Shown here one piece after another: positions 1-7,059 of a stretch of 64,000 bases of DNA. Numbering within the stretch: the stretch's first letter is position 1; every line of letters starts with the position of its first letter. The notes beneath the pieces are model-generated. The model saw nothing but the letters and a program-made list of their open reading frames with translations. It searched no databases and was not told where the DNA came from. Source of the stretch: Allomuricauda sp. CAU 1633 (lineage in GTDB: Bacteria; Bacteroidota; Bacteroidia; Flavobacteriales; Flavobacteriaceae); contig NZ_JAFLNE010000001.1 of assembly GCF_017313225.1 (NCBI RefSeq), forward strand, positions 372,001 through 436,000, written 5' to 3'. The position numbers and the translations under genes were made by a program.

Positions 1-1023
1 TTCATCAATATAATTTCCAACGGCAATGGTTCCCTTGGCAAAGCTTTCCATTTCAAAAACACCCACTGGGCCGTTCCACAAGATGGTCTTGGAGGCCAAA
101 ATAACTTGCTTGAAAATCTCCAAGGTTTTTGGTCCGGCATCCAGCCCTTGCCATCCATCGGGAATTTTGTCCACGTCTACAAACTGTGTGTTGGCGTTGT
201 TGTCAAAATCGTCTGCAGCCAATACATCAACAGGTAGATAAACGTTTACATTTTTGGCTTTGGCTTGCTTTAGGATGTCCAGGGCCAATTCCATTTTATC
301 ATCTTCACAAATGGAATTACCAACTTTACCTCCCTGCGCTTTGATAAAGGTATAGGTCATTCCACCACCAATGATGAGGTTATCAACCTTGTCCAAAATA
401 TTCTCAATAATGGTGATTTTGGAAGATACCTTGGCTCCCCCCAAAATAGCGGTTACTGGTTTTTCTCCGGTCTGCATCACTTTGGCGATAGCATCGATTT
501 CTTTGGCCAATAGATATCCGAAGCATTTATTGTTTGGGAAAAATTGGGCTACAATGGTGGTTGAGGCATGGGCTCGGTGAGCCGTTCCAAAGGCATCGTT
601 TACATAAATGTCTCCGTGTTTTGCCAAAGCCTCAGAAAAGGCTTCATCACCTGCTTCTTCCTCGTCATGAAAACGAAGGTTTTCCAAAAGAAGCACCTCG
701 CCTTCTTCAAGCTTGGCGACAGCATCATCTGCTTCCTTGCCCACACAGTCATTGGTAAATTTTACTTCAACTCCAATGATATCTGAAACGGTTTCAACAA
801 TATGGGAAAGGGACATATCCGGATTCACTTTGCCTTTAGGCCTTCCCAAGTGACTCATTAGAACGGCAGAACCACCATCTTCCAACACTTTTAGAATTGT
901 GGGTTTTGCTGCTTCAATCCTGCTGGTGTCCGTCACATTGAAATCACCATCCAGGGGAACGTTGAAATCAACACGAATCAATGCTTTTTTTCCTTCAAAG
1001 TTGTAATCGTCTATCGTCTTCAT
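1..1023 (-). CDS. pgk: Phosphoglycerate kinase, 3' end cut off by window edge
   Basis: Phosphoglycerate kinase moves the 1-phosphate of 1,3-bisphosphoglycerate to ADP in cytosolic glycolysis. The reverse-strand translation starts [21 protein letters not shown]. It carries family hallmarks in order: the substrate-binding RVDFNVPL near residue 17, SHLGRPKG near 62, LLLENLRFH near 111, [13 protein letters not shown] near 140, [12 protein letters not shown] near 190, and [10 protein letters not shown] near the window edge. 341 codons are present; the family is about 395-400 residues, so roughly 55 C-terminal residues, including the last nucleotide-binding loop, lie outside. The ATG at 1023 sits 23 bases downstream of a TAnnTTTG promoter element. 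It is divergent from holB. Confidence 0.97.
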   Translation of the reverse strand, partial: MKTIDDYNFEGKKALIRVDFNVPLDGDFNVTDTSRIEAAKPTILKVLEDGGSAVLMSHLGRPKGKVNPDMSLSHIVETVSDIIGVEVKFTNDCVGKEADDAVAKLEEGEVLLLENLRFHDEEEAGDEAFSEALAKHGDIYVNDAFGTAHRAHASTTIVAQFFPNNKCFGYLLAKEIDAIAKVMQTGEKPVTAILGGAKVSSKITIIENILDKVDNLIIGGGMTYTFIKAQGGKVGNSICEDDKMELALDILKQAKAKNVNVYLPVDVLAADDFDNNANTQFVDVDKIPDGWQGLDAGPKTLEIFKQVILASKTILWNGPVGVFEMESFAKGTIAVGNYIDE

Positions 1024-1046
1024 GTAGTGTGTCTTTATGAGAAGCT

Positions 1047-1054
1047 CAAAAGTA
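1047..1054 (-). promoter_or_regulatory. -7 promoter element of pgk
   Basis: The reverse strand reads TACTTTTG, a match to the Bacteroidota sigma-70 -7 consensus TAnnTTTG, 23 bases before the pgk ATG. No clear -33 TTG was found at the usual spacing. Confidence 0.6.
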
Positions 1055-1144
1055 AAGATTTCCTGTCTTTTGGTCTTGTCGCTTAGGTTATATTTTTGAT
1101 GTTTTCCAAAAAAATCGTCACAAAGATGGGCGAGCTAAAAAATG

Positions 1145-1152
1145 TATCTTTG
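1145..1152 (+). promoter_or_regulatory. -7 promoter element of holB, near-leaderless
   Basis: TATCTTTG ends only 4 bases before the ATG at 1157, so transcription would begin at or next to the start codon. A second match, TATTTTTG at 1091-1098, could give a longer leader. The element lies inside the 5-codon extension that would result from starting at 1142, which argues for the 1157 start. Confidence 0.5.
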
Positions 1153-1156
1153 GCTT

Positions 1157-2308
1157 ATGCTGTTCAAACACATTTTAGGGCTGGAACATATCAAAAACCA
1201 TTTGGTGACCACTGCCGACTCGGGAAGGGTAGCACATGCCCAATTGTTTGTGGGCCCAGAAGGTTCGGGAACCTTGCCCATGGCCGTGGCCTATGCTCAA
1301 TATTTGTTATGCGGCAACACGGGCGGCGAAAACGAGGGCGAAAATGCCGTTTGCAATACCAAGTGCAACTCGTTAGCACATCCTGACATGCATTTTGCTT
1401 TTCCGGTTGCTAATTCGGATAAGGTAAAATCGCATGCGGTGAGTGACCATTACTTGGAAGAATGGCGGCAATTTATAAAGGAGCAACCCTATGGGAATCT
1501 GTTTGATTGGTACCGACACATCGGCATTGAAAAAAAACAGGGCCAGATTGGGGTCGATGAAGCTCAAGATATGGTGAAGAAGTTGTCCCTAAAATCCTAT
1601 GAAGGGGGGTATAAGGTGCTCATCCTTTGGATGGCCGAAAAAATGAACATTTCCGCGGCCAATAAGCTCCTTAAATTGATAGAGGAACCACCACAAAAAA
1701 CAGTTTTGCTTTTACTGGCCGAAGACGAGGAACAAATCATCAATACCATCCGTTCCCGATGCCAGATTTTACATTTTCCGCCATTGACGGAGCAGGTTAT
1801 TACCGATGCGCTTGTCAACAGGGGTTTAAGCGCAAGTGCGGCCCATAACATTGCACAAGAGGCTAATGGAAATTTCAATAAGGCCTTGGATTTGATGAAC
1901 AAAGATTCTGAGGATTTGGTGTTTGAACGTTGGTTTGTGCAGTGGGTTCGCAGTGCATTTAAAGCAAAGGGCAACAAAGGAGCCATCCAAGAATTGATTC
2001 TCTGGAGTGACGAGGTGGCCAAAACGGGCCGGGAAGTACAGAAGCAGTTTTTAAACTATTGCCTTACCTTGATGAGACAAGCCCTTTTGCTTAATTACAA
2101 GGCCCATGATCTCGTCTATACCAAAATTCATGTGGAAGGTTTTGACCTGAATAAGTTTGCGCCTTTTGTACATGAAAACAATATTGTGGATATTGTGGAA
2201 GAACTGGAAAAAGCCATTTTTCACGTGGAACGCAATGGTAATTCAAAAATCATTTTTACAGATTTATCCATAAAACTTACGCGGCTATTGCATACCAAAG
2301 CCGCTTAA
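1157..2308 (+). CDS. holB: DNA polymerase III subunit delta' (clamp loader)
   Basis: This is the clamp-loader delta' subunit, an AAA+ family member that helps load the beta sliding clamp at the replication fork. After MLFKHILGLEHIKNHL comes a degenerate Walker A region (VGPEGSGTLP), as expected for the non-hydrolysing delta' subunit. A Cys-rich zinc-site-like stretch (CNTKCNSLAHPD), the IGVDEAQDMVKKLS segment, the NKLLKLIEEPP motif and the sensor-like NTIRSRCQILHF follow in the usual order. 383 residues is normal for the group. I start at the second Met (1157) because the upstream ATG at 1142 would place a promoter -7 element inside the gene. It is divergent from pgk and followed 10 bases later by a DoxX-type gene. 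The name rests on motif order; an ATPase of another clamp-loader subunit is unlikely. Confidence 0.93.
   Translation: MLFKHILGLEHIKNHLVTTADSGRVAHAQLFVGPEGSGTLPMAVAYAQYLLCGNTGGENEGENAVCNTKCNSLAHPDMHFAFPVANSDKVKSHAVSDHYLEEWRQFIKEQPYGNLFDWYRHIGIEKKQGQIGVDEAQDMVKKLSLKSYEGGYKVLILWMAEKMNISAANKLLKLIEEPPQKTVLLLLAEDEEQIINTIRSRCQILHFPPLTEQVITDALVNRGLSASAAHNIAQEANGNFNKALDLMNKDSEDLVFERWFVQWVRSAFKAKGNKGAIQELILWSDEVAKTGREVQKQFLNYCLTLMRQALLLNYKAHDLVYTKIHVEGFDLNKFAPFVHENNIVDIVEELEKAIFHVERNGNSKIIFTDLSIKLTRLLHTKAA
2217..2232. other. Degenerate parS-like site inside holB
   Basis: Sixteen bases centred on CACGTG (2222-2227) match the ParB site TGTTYCACGTGRAACA at 14 of 16 positions. It codes for FHVER in HolB, so protein constraint alone may explain it. 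Confidence 0.25.
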
Positions 2309-2318
2309 AAATACAACC

Positions 2319-2714
2319 ATGGAACATATATTTTCTAATGCAACAGAGATCCTTCTCTTGGCCTTTTTGGCGATTACTTTTTTACAGAGCGGTATTGATA
2401 AGGTATTGGACTGGAAAGGCAATTTGGGTTGGCTCACCGGTCATTTTTCCAAAACCGTTTTTAAGGGAAGCGTTCCCTTACTATTGACAATTGTGTTGCT
2501 CATGGAAATGGCTTCGGGGGTGCTTTCTGCCGTTGGCATTTTCCAATTTATCGTGGAAGGTGAAAGTTCCATTGGTTTTTATGGGGCGCTTTTTGCCGCC
2601 CTAACGCTTTTAATACTTCTTTTGGGGCAGCGAATAGCCAAAGATTATGTTGGAGCACAAACCATCGTGGTCTATTTGATTCCTACGGTGTTTTTGGTGT
2701 ACTTGATGCAGTAA
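2319..2714 (+). CDS. DoxX family membrane protein
   Basis: A 131-residue integral membrane protein with four hydrophobic segments (about residues 9-24, 48-72, 84-103 and 112-130). The FLQSGIDKVLDWKGNLGWLTGHF stretch after helix 1 is the kind of loop seen in DoxX/DoxD-like proteins, a broad family of small four-helix inner-membrane proteins with mostly unknown roles, some linked to redox balance. It follows holB by 10 bases and precedes a Crp/Fnr regulator. The substrate or partner cannot be told from sequence. Confidence 0.7.
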   Translation: MEHIFSNATEILLLAFLAITFLQSGIDKVLDWKGNLGWLTGHFSKTVFKGSVPLLLTIVLLMEMASGVLSAVGIFQFIVEGESSIGFYGALFAALTLLILLLGQRIAKDYVGAQTIVVYLIPTVFLVYLMQ

Positions 2715-2746
2715 TTTAATACTTTGGTTGCCGTCCCTGTCGTAGC

Positions 2747-2759
2747 TTCGTTCAACGAA
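2747..2759. promoter_or_regulatory. 13-bp palindrome upstream of Crp/Fnr gene
   Basis: TTCGTTCAACGAA is a perfect inverted repeat (6-bp arms around one base) 20 bases before the GTG start of the Crp/Fnr-type gene. It could be an operator, possibly autoregulatory. It is not the classical TTGAT-N4-ATCAA FNR site. Only symmetry and position support it. Confidence 0.3.
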
Positions 2760-2779
2760 TAACATCATAGTATTCACAC

Positions 2780-3346
2780 GTGGAACAAATCAAGACTTAT
2801 TTTGAATCAAATTTTCAACTATCCGAGGCGGATTGGAGCATTTTTTCATCCAAATTGACTAGATATGAATGTCCGAAAAAGGAAATCCTGCTCCATGTTG
2901 GGGAAACCGAAAACCACCTTTCCTTTGTAGAAAAAGGGGTGGTTCGTCTGTATGTTCCCAAGGAAGATGGTGAACTCACTTTTGCTTTTGTCTTTCAGGA
3001 TGCGTTTGTAAGTGCTTACGATTCATTCCTTACCCAATCCCCTTCTCCCTATGTTGTGGAAACTGTTGCGGATACCATACTTTGGCGATTGACGTACCAA
3101 GATCTTCAAACTGTTTATAAGGAGAGTGGCATTGGAAATCTTATCGGCAGAAAGGCGAGTGAGGAATTGTTTCTGAAAAAATCGCAACGCGAACTTTCAC
3201 TATTACAAGATTCTGCGGAGGAACGCTACCTAAAACTTTTTACTGAACGACCCGAACTCATCCAACACATCCCTTTAAAATATATCGCCTCTTATATTGG
3301 GATAACGCCACAGGCCCTAAGCCGAATACGAAGCCGTATTTCTTAA
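2780..3346 (+). CDS. Crp/Fnr family transcriptional regulator
   Basis: 188 residues. The N-terminal half looks like a cyclic-nucleotide-binding beta-roll (LTRYECPKKEILLHVGETENHLSFVEKGVVRLYVPKEDGELTFAFVFQDAF, about residues 26-76), as in Crp/Fnr proteins. A long dimerisation helix follows, and a short C-terminal helix-turn-helix region (IPLKYIASYIGITPQALSRIRSRIS) closes it. This is the usual flavobacterial Crp-like layout. There is no Cys set for an FNR-type iron-sulfur cluster, and the arginine/serine cAMP-binding signature is not obvious, so the ligand is unknown. The start is GTG; no ATG fits the conserved N-terminus. It sits between two DoxX-like membrane genes, which it plausibly controls. 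Confidence 0.85.
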   Translation: MEQIKTYFESNFQLSEADWSIFSSKLTRYECPKKEILLHVGETENHLSFVEKGVVRLYVPKEDGELTFAFVFQDAFVSAYDSFLTQSPSPYVVETVADTILWRLTYQDLQTVYKESGIGNLIGRKASEELFLKKSQRELSLLQDSAEERYLKLFTERPELIQHIPLKYIASYIGITPQALSRIRSRIS

Positions 3347-3399
3347 CCCAGGTTCATTGTTTCGGCCCCAAAAAGAATTCACCTTTGCAAAAAGGATTT

Positions 3400-3855
3400 A
3401 TGAAACCATTTTACATACTCATTGGCGCTTTTGTTGTTTCAAGCCTTGTCTTAAAACTGACCACAAAACAGTTTGATTACCCACTAGCGGGAAGGATTGC
3501 CATGGCCTTTATGTTGGTGTTTACGGCTATTGGACATTTTGCCTTCAGCAATGGAATGACCGCTATGGTGCCCAGTATCGTACCTTTTAAAATGCAGGTG
3601 GTCATTGCAACGGGAATTCTGGAAGTGCTGTTTGCCATCGGATTATTATTACCCAAATACTCCCACGCAACAGGTTGGGTCTTAATTGCTTTTTTCGTCC
3701 TCATTCTACCGGCAAATATTAAGGCTTCTTTGGAAAACATCAACTACCAAACCGGAAACATGGACGGTCCTGGGCTTTCTTATTTGTGGATACGGATTCC
3801 GTTACAGCTCTTTTTTATAGTGTGGGTATACTTTTCCACCATACGCACCAACTAA
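3400..3855 (+). CDS. DoxX-like membrane protein
   Basis: About 151 residues, four predicted membrane helices (roughly residues 2-18, 33-50, 65-85, 90-110, with a final hydrophobic stretch 130-145). The loops FAFSNGMTAMVPSIVPFKMQVVIATGILEVLFAIGLLLP resemble DoxX-like proteins. I start at the ATG at 3400 (MKPFYILIGAF) rather than the in-frame TTG at 3385, which falls inside a promoter-like CACCTTTG (one mismatch to TAnnTTTG). It is transcribed with or just after the Crp/Fnr gene and ends at a bidirectional terminator. Function unknown. Confidence 0.7.
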   Translation: MKPFYILIGAFVVSSLVLKLTTKQFDYPLAGRIAMAFMLVFTAIGHFAFSNGMTAMVPSIVPFKMQVVIATGILEVLFAIGLLLPKYSHATGWVLIAFFVLILPANIKASLENINYQTGNMDGPGLSYLWIRIPLQLFFIVWVYFSTIRTN

Positions 3856-3858
3856 AAA

Positions 3859-3886
3859 GACCCATCCTTACGAATGGGCCTTTTTT
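3859..3886. terminator. Bidirectional terminator between DoxX-like gene and ompH
   Basis: A GACCCAT...ATGGGCC stem (one G-U pair on one strand) is flanked by an A-run on the left and a T-run on the right. It can stop transcription of both convergent genes. Confidence 0.75.
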
Positions 3887-3907
3887 GGTATCATCAGTTC
3901 GGGACTG

Positions 3908-4414
3908 TTACTTCCCGTACTTGTCGTTTAAAATCTTTAGAATGACATCTGTAAGATCTTTGGTTTCCTCACCATACAATACTGCTCCACCATCGCCTCC
4001 ACCCAAAATGTAAGTGTACCCGTTGGCTTTGCCGTATTCTTGGATTTCTTTTTTCACCTTTTTCACCAAAGTATCCATTTCGGTTTGGCTAGTCTGTTGC
4101 AATTGCTGCTCTTCTTGCTGCAACTGCTGACCTATAAATTGTCCACGTTGCTGTAATTGTCCGTATTCTTCTTGAGCATTTTGTTGAGACATTCTTTCGG
4201 CCTTGGTCTGGAATGCCTGCAATTCCATTTGGAATGCCTGTGAAATACTGTCCCTCTTTTTGGTCATGGCATCTGCCTTGGTTTTGAAGCGGGCTTCCAC
4301 ATCAATTTTCTCTTGATAACCGTCCAGCAATTTCACACTGTCCACATATCCAATCTTATTCTGCTGACATGCCATTGCAATGAGGGCAACAGCGAGTACC
4401 ATTAATTTTTTCAT
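3908..4414 (-). CDS. OmpH/Skp-like periplasmic chaperone, predicted lipoprotein
   Basis: 168 residues. MKKLMVLAVALIAMACQQ is a lipoprotein signal peptide with the acylated Cys at 17. The body (residues about 30-130) is a Gln/Lys-rich helical coiled coil (QAFQTKAERMSQQNAQEEYGQL...QLQQEEQQLQQTSQ), the tentacle architecture of OmpH/Skp chaperones that hold outer-membrane proteins in the periplasm. The C-terminal ANGYTYILGGGDGGAVLYGEETKDLTDVILKILN is the conserved OmpH core strand region. I start at 4414; the open frame extends 18 codons further up but has no signal peptide there, and a -7 element lies at 4436-4443. Confidence 0.85.
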   Translation of the reverse strand: MKKLMVLAVALIAMACQQNKIGYVDSVKLLDGYQEKIDVEARFKTKADAMTKKRDSISQAFQMELQAFQTKAERMSQQNAQEEYGQLQQRGQFIGQQLQQEEQQLQQTSQTEMDTLVKKVKKEIQEYGKANGYTYILGGGDGGAVLYGEETKDLTDVILKILNDKYGK

Positions 4415-4435
4415 GTTTGTCTTTTTACTGATGCG

Positions 4436-4443
4436 CAAAAATA
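4436..4443 (-). promoter_or_regulatory. -7 promoter element of the OmpH-like gene
   Basis: The reverse strand reads TATTTTTG (TAnnTTTG), 21 bases before the ATG at 4414. Confidence 0.55.
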
Positions 4444-4654
4444 GGAAAGCTTTTGGAATGCACGCCATTATCTTTTTGTGAACTCAAAAAAGTCAAAACC
4501 CCTGTTATAATCAATCTTTATGGCTTTCCTTTGGTTGAATTGATTCTGTCTATTTTGTTGGTTGTCAGAAATGGGCCTCAGAGCGCGTTTCTTTTTGAGC
4601 AAAGGCCTTTGGGCCTTTATCTGCTTTTTCGTTGAGAGGGAATACTCCAATTGC

Positions 4655-5485
4655 TTATTTCTTCTTTTTTAGGACATAAATAAGGGAAGAATGTTCTTTG
4701 GTAAAACATGCTTTGAGATTAGACCATAATCCAACAAAAAAAGCACTGATCAAATAAAGTTTGTTGCCCTTATATTTTTCAGAAAGCATAGAAACATAAA
4801 ATGCATCAAACCACATCGGATGAATTGAAACAACTTCTATTTTATGTTTATCAAAAAGTTTTGTGATGGCCGTTTTGGAAAAATGCCAAAGGTGTCTGGG
4901 CACGTCATAAGCCGCCCAATGATTTCCATAATGTTTTGCATCGAAAGATTTAAAGTTGGGCACAGCTATAATCAAAATCCCATCTTCTTCCAACAATGAA
5001 ACTATGGAACTGATCTGTTCTTCTAAATTGGGAAGATGCTCCAACACATGCCAAAGCGTAATAACCTGAAAGTTTTTCCCGCCTAATGATTCCAAGTCCG
5101 AATTCAACTCCACGCCTTTGAAGGCAGCAAATTGCCTAGCCTTATCATTGGGCTCCACACCAACTGCTATAAATCCTGCATTTTGTGCTACAAGCAGAAA
5201 ATCACCCGTTCCAGCACCAATATCAAGTAAAGATTTCTTGTTATCTACTTGATTATCAATAAGTTGAATCTTATTTTTAAGGTTTTTCCGCTTTACAGCT
5301 TGATAAAGCTTCTCTGTAAAGGTCTTTTGTGCATCTGTATGGGAAATATAATTCTCACTTTCATAATATTTGGCAATATCTTCAGGCTGTGGTTGAGTGA
5401 TCAACATATCCAAATCATCATCTCGATGCAGTTCGAAAGTTTCCCCAGAGACGGAAAAGTCCTTTGTCTTTAAATACAACTTCAT
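4655..5485 (-). CDS. Class I SAM-dependent methyltransferase
   Basis: 276 residues. The Rossmann-like methyltransferase core is clear: motif I LLDIGAGTGDFLLVAQNAG (about residues 86-104), the acidic end of strand 2 GVEPNDKARQFA, motif II/III QVITLWHVLEHLPNLEEQI, and the post-core ILIIAVPNF followed by PRHLWHFS. This is the Methyltransf_11/23 type often linked to quinone, lipid or glycan modification; the substrate cannot be read from sequence. It is monocistronic, with a TATATTTG promoter element just upstream. Confidence 0.9.
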   Translation of the reverse strand: MKLYLKTKDFSVSGETFELHRDDDLDMLITQPQPEDIAKYYESENYISHTDAQKTFTEKLYQAVKRKNLKNKIQLIDNQVDNKKSLLDIGAGTGDFLLVAQNAGFIAVGVEPNDKARQFAAFKGVELNSDLESLGGKNFQVITLWHVLEHLPNLEEQISSIVSLLEEDGILIIAVPNFKSFDAKHYGNHWAAYDVPRHLWHFSKTAITKLFDKHKIEVVSIHPMWFDAFYVSMLSEKYKGNKLYLISAFFVGLWSNLKACFTKEHSSLIYVLKKKK

Positions 5486-5500
5486 TTAGCTATGGGTTGT

Positions 5501-5508
5501 CAAATATA
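5501..5508 (-). promoter_or_regulatory. -7 promoter element of the methyltransferase gene
   Basis: The reverse strand reads TATATTTG (TAnnTTTG), 15 bases before the ATG at 5485. Confidence 0.55.
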
Positions 5509-5745
5509 TCCTTTGAAGTTCCTAAGATAGGATAAAACTATATCCTTCAAAATTGTATTGTGCTTTATACATTCTTTTCCTACTCCAATGAAAAGCTGCA
5601 ATTAATCCAATAAGCCAAAAGTCAGCTACCATAGCTCAGAATTATAATGTGGGAAAAGAATTAGATGGCGGCCATTAAAGATCATGGAATACCTTGATGA
5701 TAAAAATGATACTTTTATAAGAGTTAACCAATCCAACCCTAAACG

Positions 5746-7020
5746 ATGTTAAACAAATATATTTGTTCCCTTTTTCTTCTCGTCCTCTTGGGCAGTCAAA
5801 TCATCGCTCAGTCAAATCCGAAAGTCTCCGGTCAAGAAGCACGTTCATTTTTTGTAAAAAGCTTGATAGAAATCTGCGACCCTGTTCTAACAAATTTGGC
5901 TAAAGATAAGCTTAAAGCTACCATGCCGATAGAGGTAGCTGATGAACCCTATGATTTTAGAGAAGAGGTAGCGCATCTTGAGGTTGTAGGACGGACACTG
6001 GCAGGAATGGCTCCCTGGTTGGAATTAGGCCCTGATAATTCAAAAGAAGGCCAACTTAGAAAAAAATATATTGATTTGGCTGTAAAAGGAATTGCTAATG
6101 CCGTAAATCCCGAAGCCAATGATTATTTAAATTTCACAGAACATGTACAGCCATTGGTAGACGCAGCGTTTTTAGCAGAAGCCTTAATCCGCGCCCCAAA
6201 ACAGTTATGGGGCAACTTGGACAAAATAACCCAACAAAGGGTGCTTAAAGAACTCAAAAGTACTAGAAGTATATCGCCACTATATATGAATTGGCTCCTG
6301 TTTAGTGGTATGATTGAAGCTGCCTTGTTAAAATTTGATGATTCCGCAGATATGGTTCGTATTGAGTATTGTCTTATAAAGCACGATGAATGGTACTTAG
6401 GTGATGGTATATATGGTGATGGTCCAGATTTTCATTGGGATTACTATAATAGTTTTGTTATACAACCCATGATATTGGATATCCTTTCAGTATTAAAAGA
6501 AAAGGAGCCACAACTTGAAGGCTACAACTACAAAGACAAGTTCATCACAGACAATAAGGTTTTTCTGGAAAGAGCTCAACGGTATGCTGAAATCCAAGAA
6601 CGTTTAATTGCGCCCGATGGAACCTACCCGATTATTGGCCGCTCTATGGCCTACCGTTTTGGCGTGTTCCAATCACTTTCTCAAATAGCTTTATTTGAAG
6701 TGCTTCCACAACAAATTAAGCCTGCACAAGTGAGGGAAGCTCTATACGCTGTAATAAAAAATCAACTGTCTGCTCCTGAAACGTTCAACACGGATGGTTG
6801 GCTAAACATTGGGTTCTACGGTCACCAACGTTCAATTGCAGAGCCCTATATAACCACTGGAAGTTTGTATTTATGCACCACAGCATTTCTAGTGCTGGGG
6901 CTACCCGAAAACAATCCGTTTTGGTCGGACGCGCCCGAGAACTGGACGCAAAAGAAAGTCTGGAGCGGTCAAGATATTCCTATTGACCATGCATATTACC
7001 TAAAAAAAGAGGAAAAGTAG
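5746..7020 (+). CDS. DUF2264 family secreted protein
   Basis: 424 residues beginning with a signal peptide (MLNKYICSLFLLVLLGSQIIAQ), so exported. The rest resembles DUF2264: FREEVAHLEVVGRTLAGMAPWLELG near residue 66, NFTEHVQPLVDAAFLAEAL near 127, MNWLLFSGMIEAALL near 180, WYLGDGIYGDGPDFHWDYYNSFVIQPM near 215, and a GWLNIGFYGHQ...AEPYITTGSLY segment near the end. The family has an alpha/alpha-toroid-like helical fold and is thought to act on carbohydrates (I recall a link to CAZy GH154, not checked). No polysaccharide-utilisation genes lie nearby. It sits alone between a methyltransferase and mnmG, next to a parS site. Confidence 0.85.
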   Translation: MLNKYICSLFLLVLLGSQIIAQSNPKVSGQEARSFFVKSLIEICDPVLTNLAKDKLKATMPIEVADEPYDFREEVAHLEVVGRTLAGMAPWLELGPDNSKEGQLRKKYIDLAVKGIANAVNPEANDYLNFTEHVQPLVDAAFLAEALIRAPKQLWGNLDKITQQRVLKELKSTRSISPLYMNWLLFSGMIEAALLKFDDSADMVRIEYCLIKHDEWYLGDGIYGDGPDFHWDYYNSFVIQPMILDILSVLKEKEPQLEGYNYKDKFITDNKVFLERAQRYAEIQERLIAPDGTYPIIGRSMAYRFGVFQSLSQIALFEVLPQQIKPAQVREALYAVIKNQLSAPETFNTDGWLNIGFYGHQRSIAEPYITTGSLYLCTTAFLVLGLPENNPFWSDAPENWTQKKVWSGQDIPIDHAYYLKKEEK

Positions 7021-7034
7021 CGTTTATGCAACGG

Positions 7035-7050
7035 TGTTCCACGTGGAACA
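7035..7050. other. parS site (ParB/Spo0J binding palindrome)
   Basis: TGTTCCACGTGGAACA is a perfect 16-bp palindrome. It matches the bacterial parS consensus TGTTYCACGTGRAACA, which ParB binds for chromosome segregation and which clusters near oriC. It lies between the stops of the convergent DUF2264 gene and mnmG. Confidence 0.8.
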
Positions 7051-7059
7051 AATTGACCT

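Noticed and set aside
4468..4650. 60-codon open frame on the minus strand between the OmpH-like gene and the methyltransferase
   Set aside because: It starts only at TTG, is low in complexity and Lys/Arg/Gln-rich, and shows no family features.
5486..5745. Possible small gene or RNA between the methyltransferase and DUF2264 genes
   Set aside because: Only a -7 box for the methyltransferase gene is supported; no structured RNA or frame stands out.
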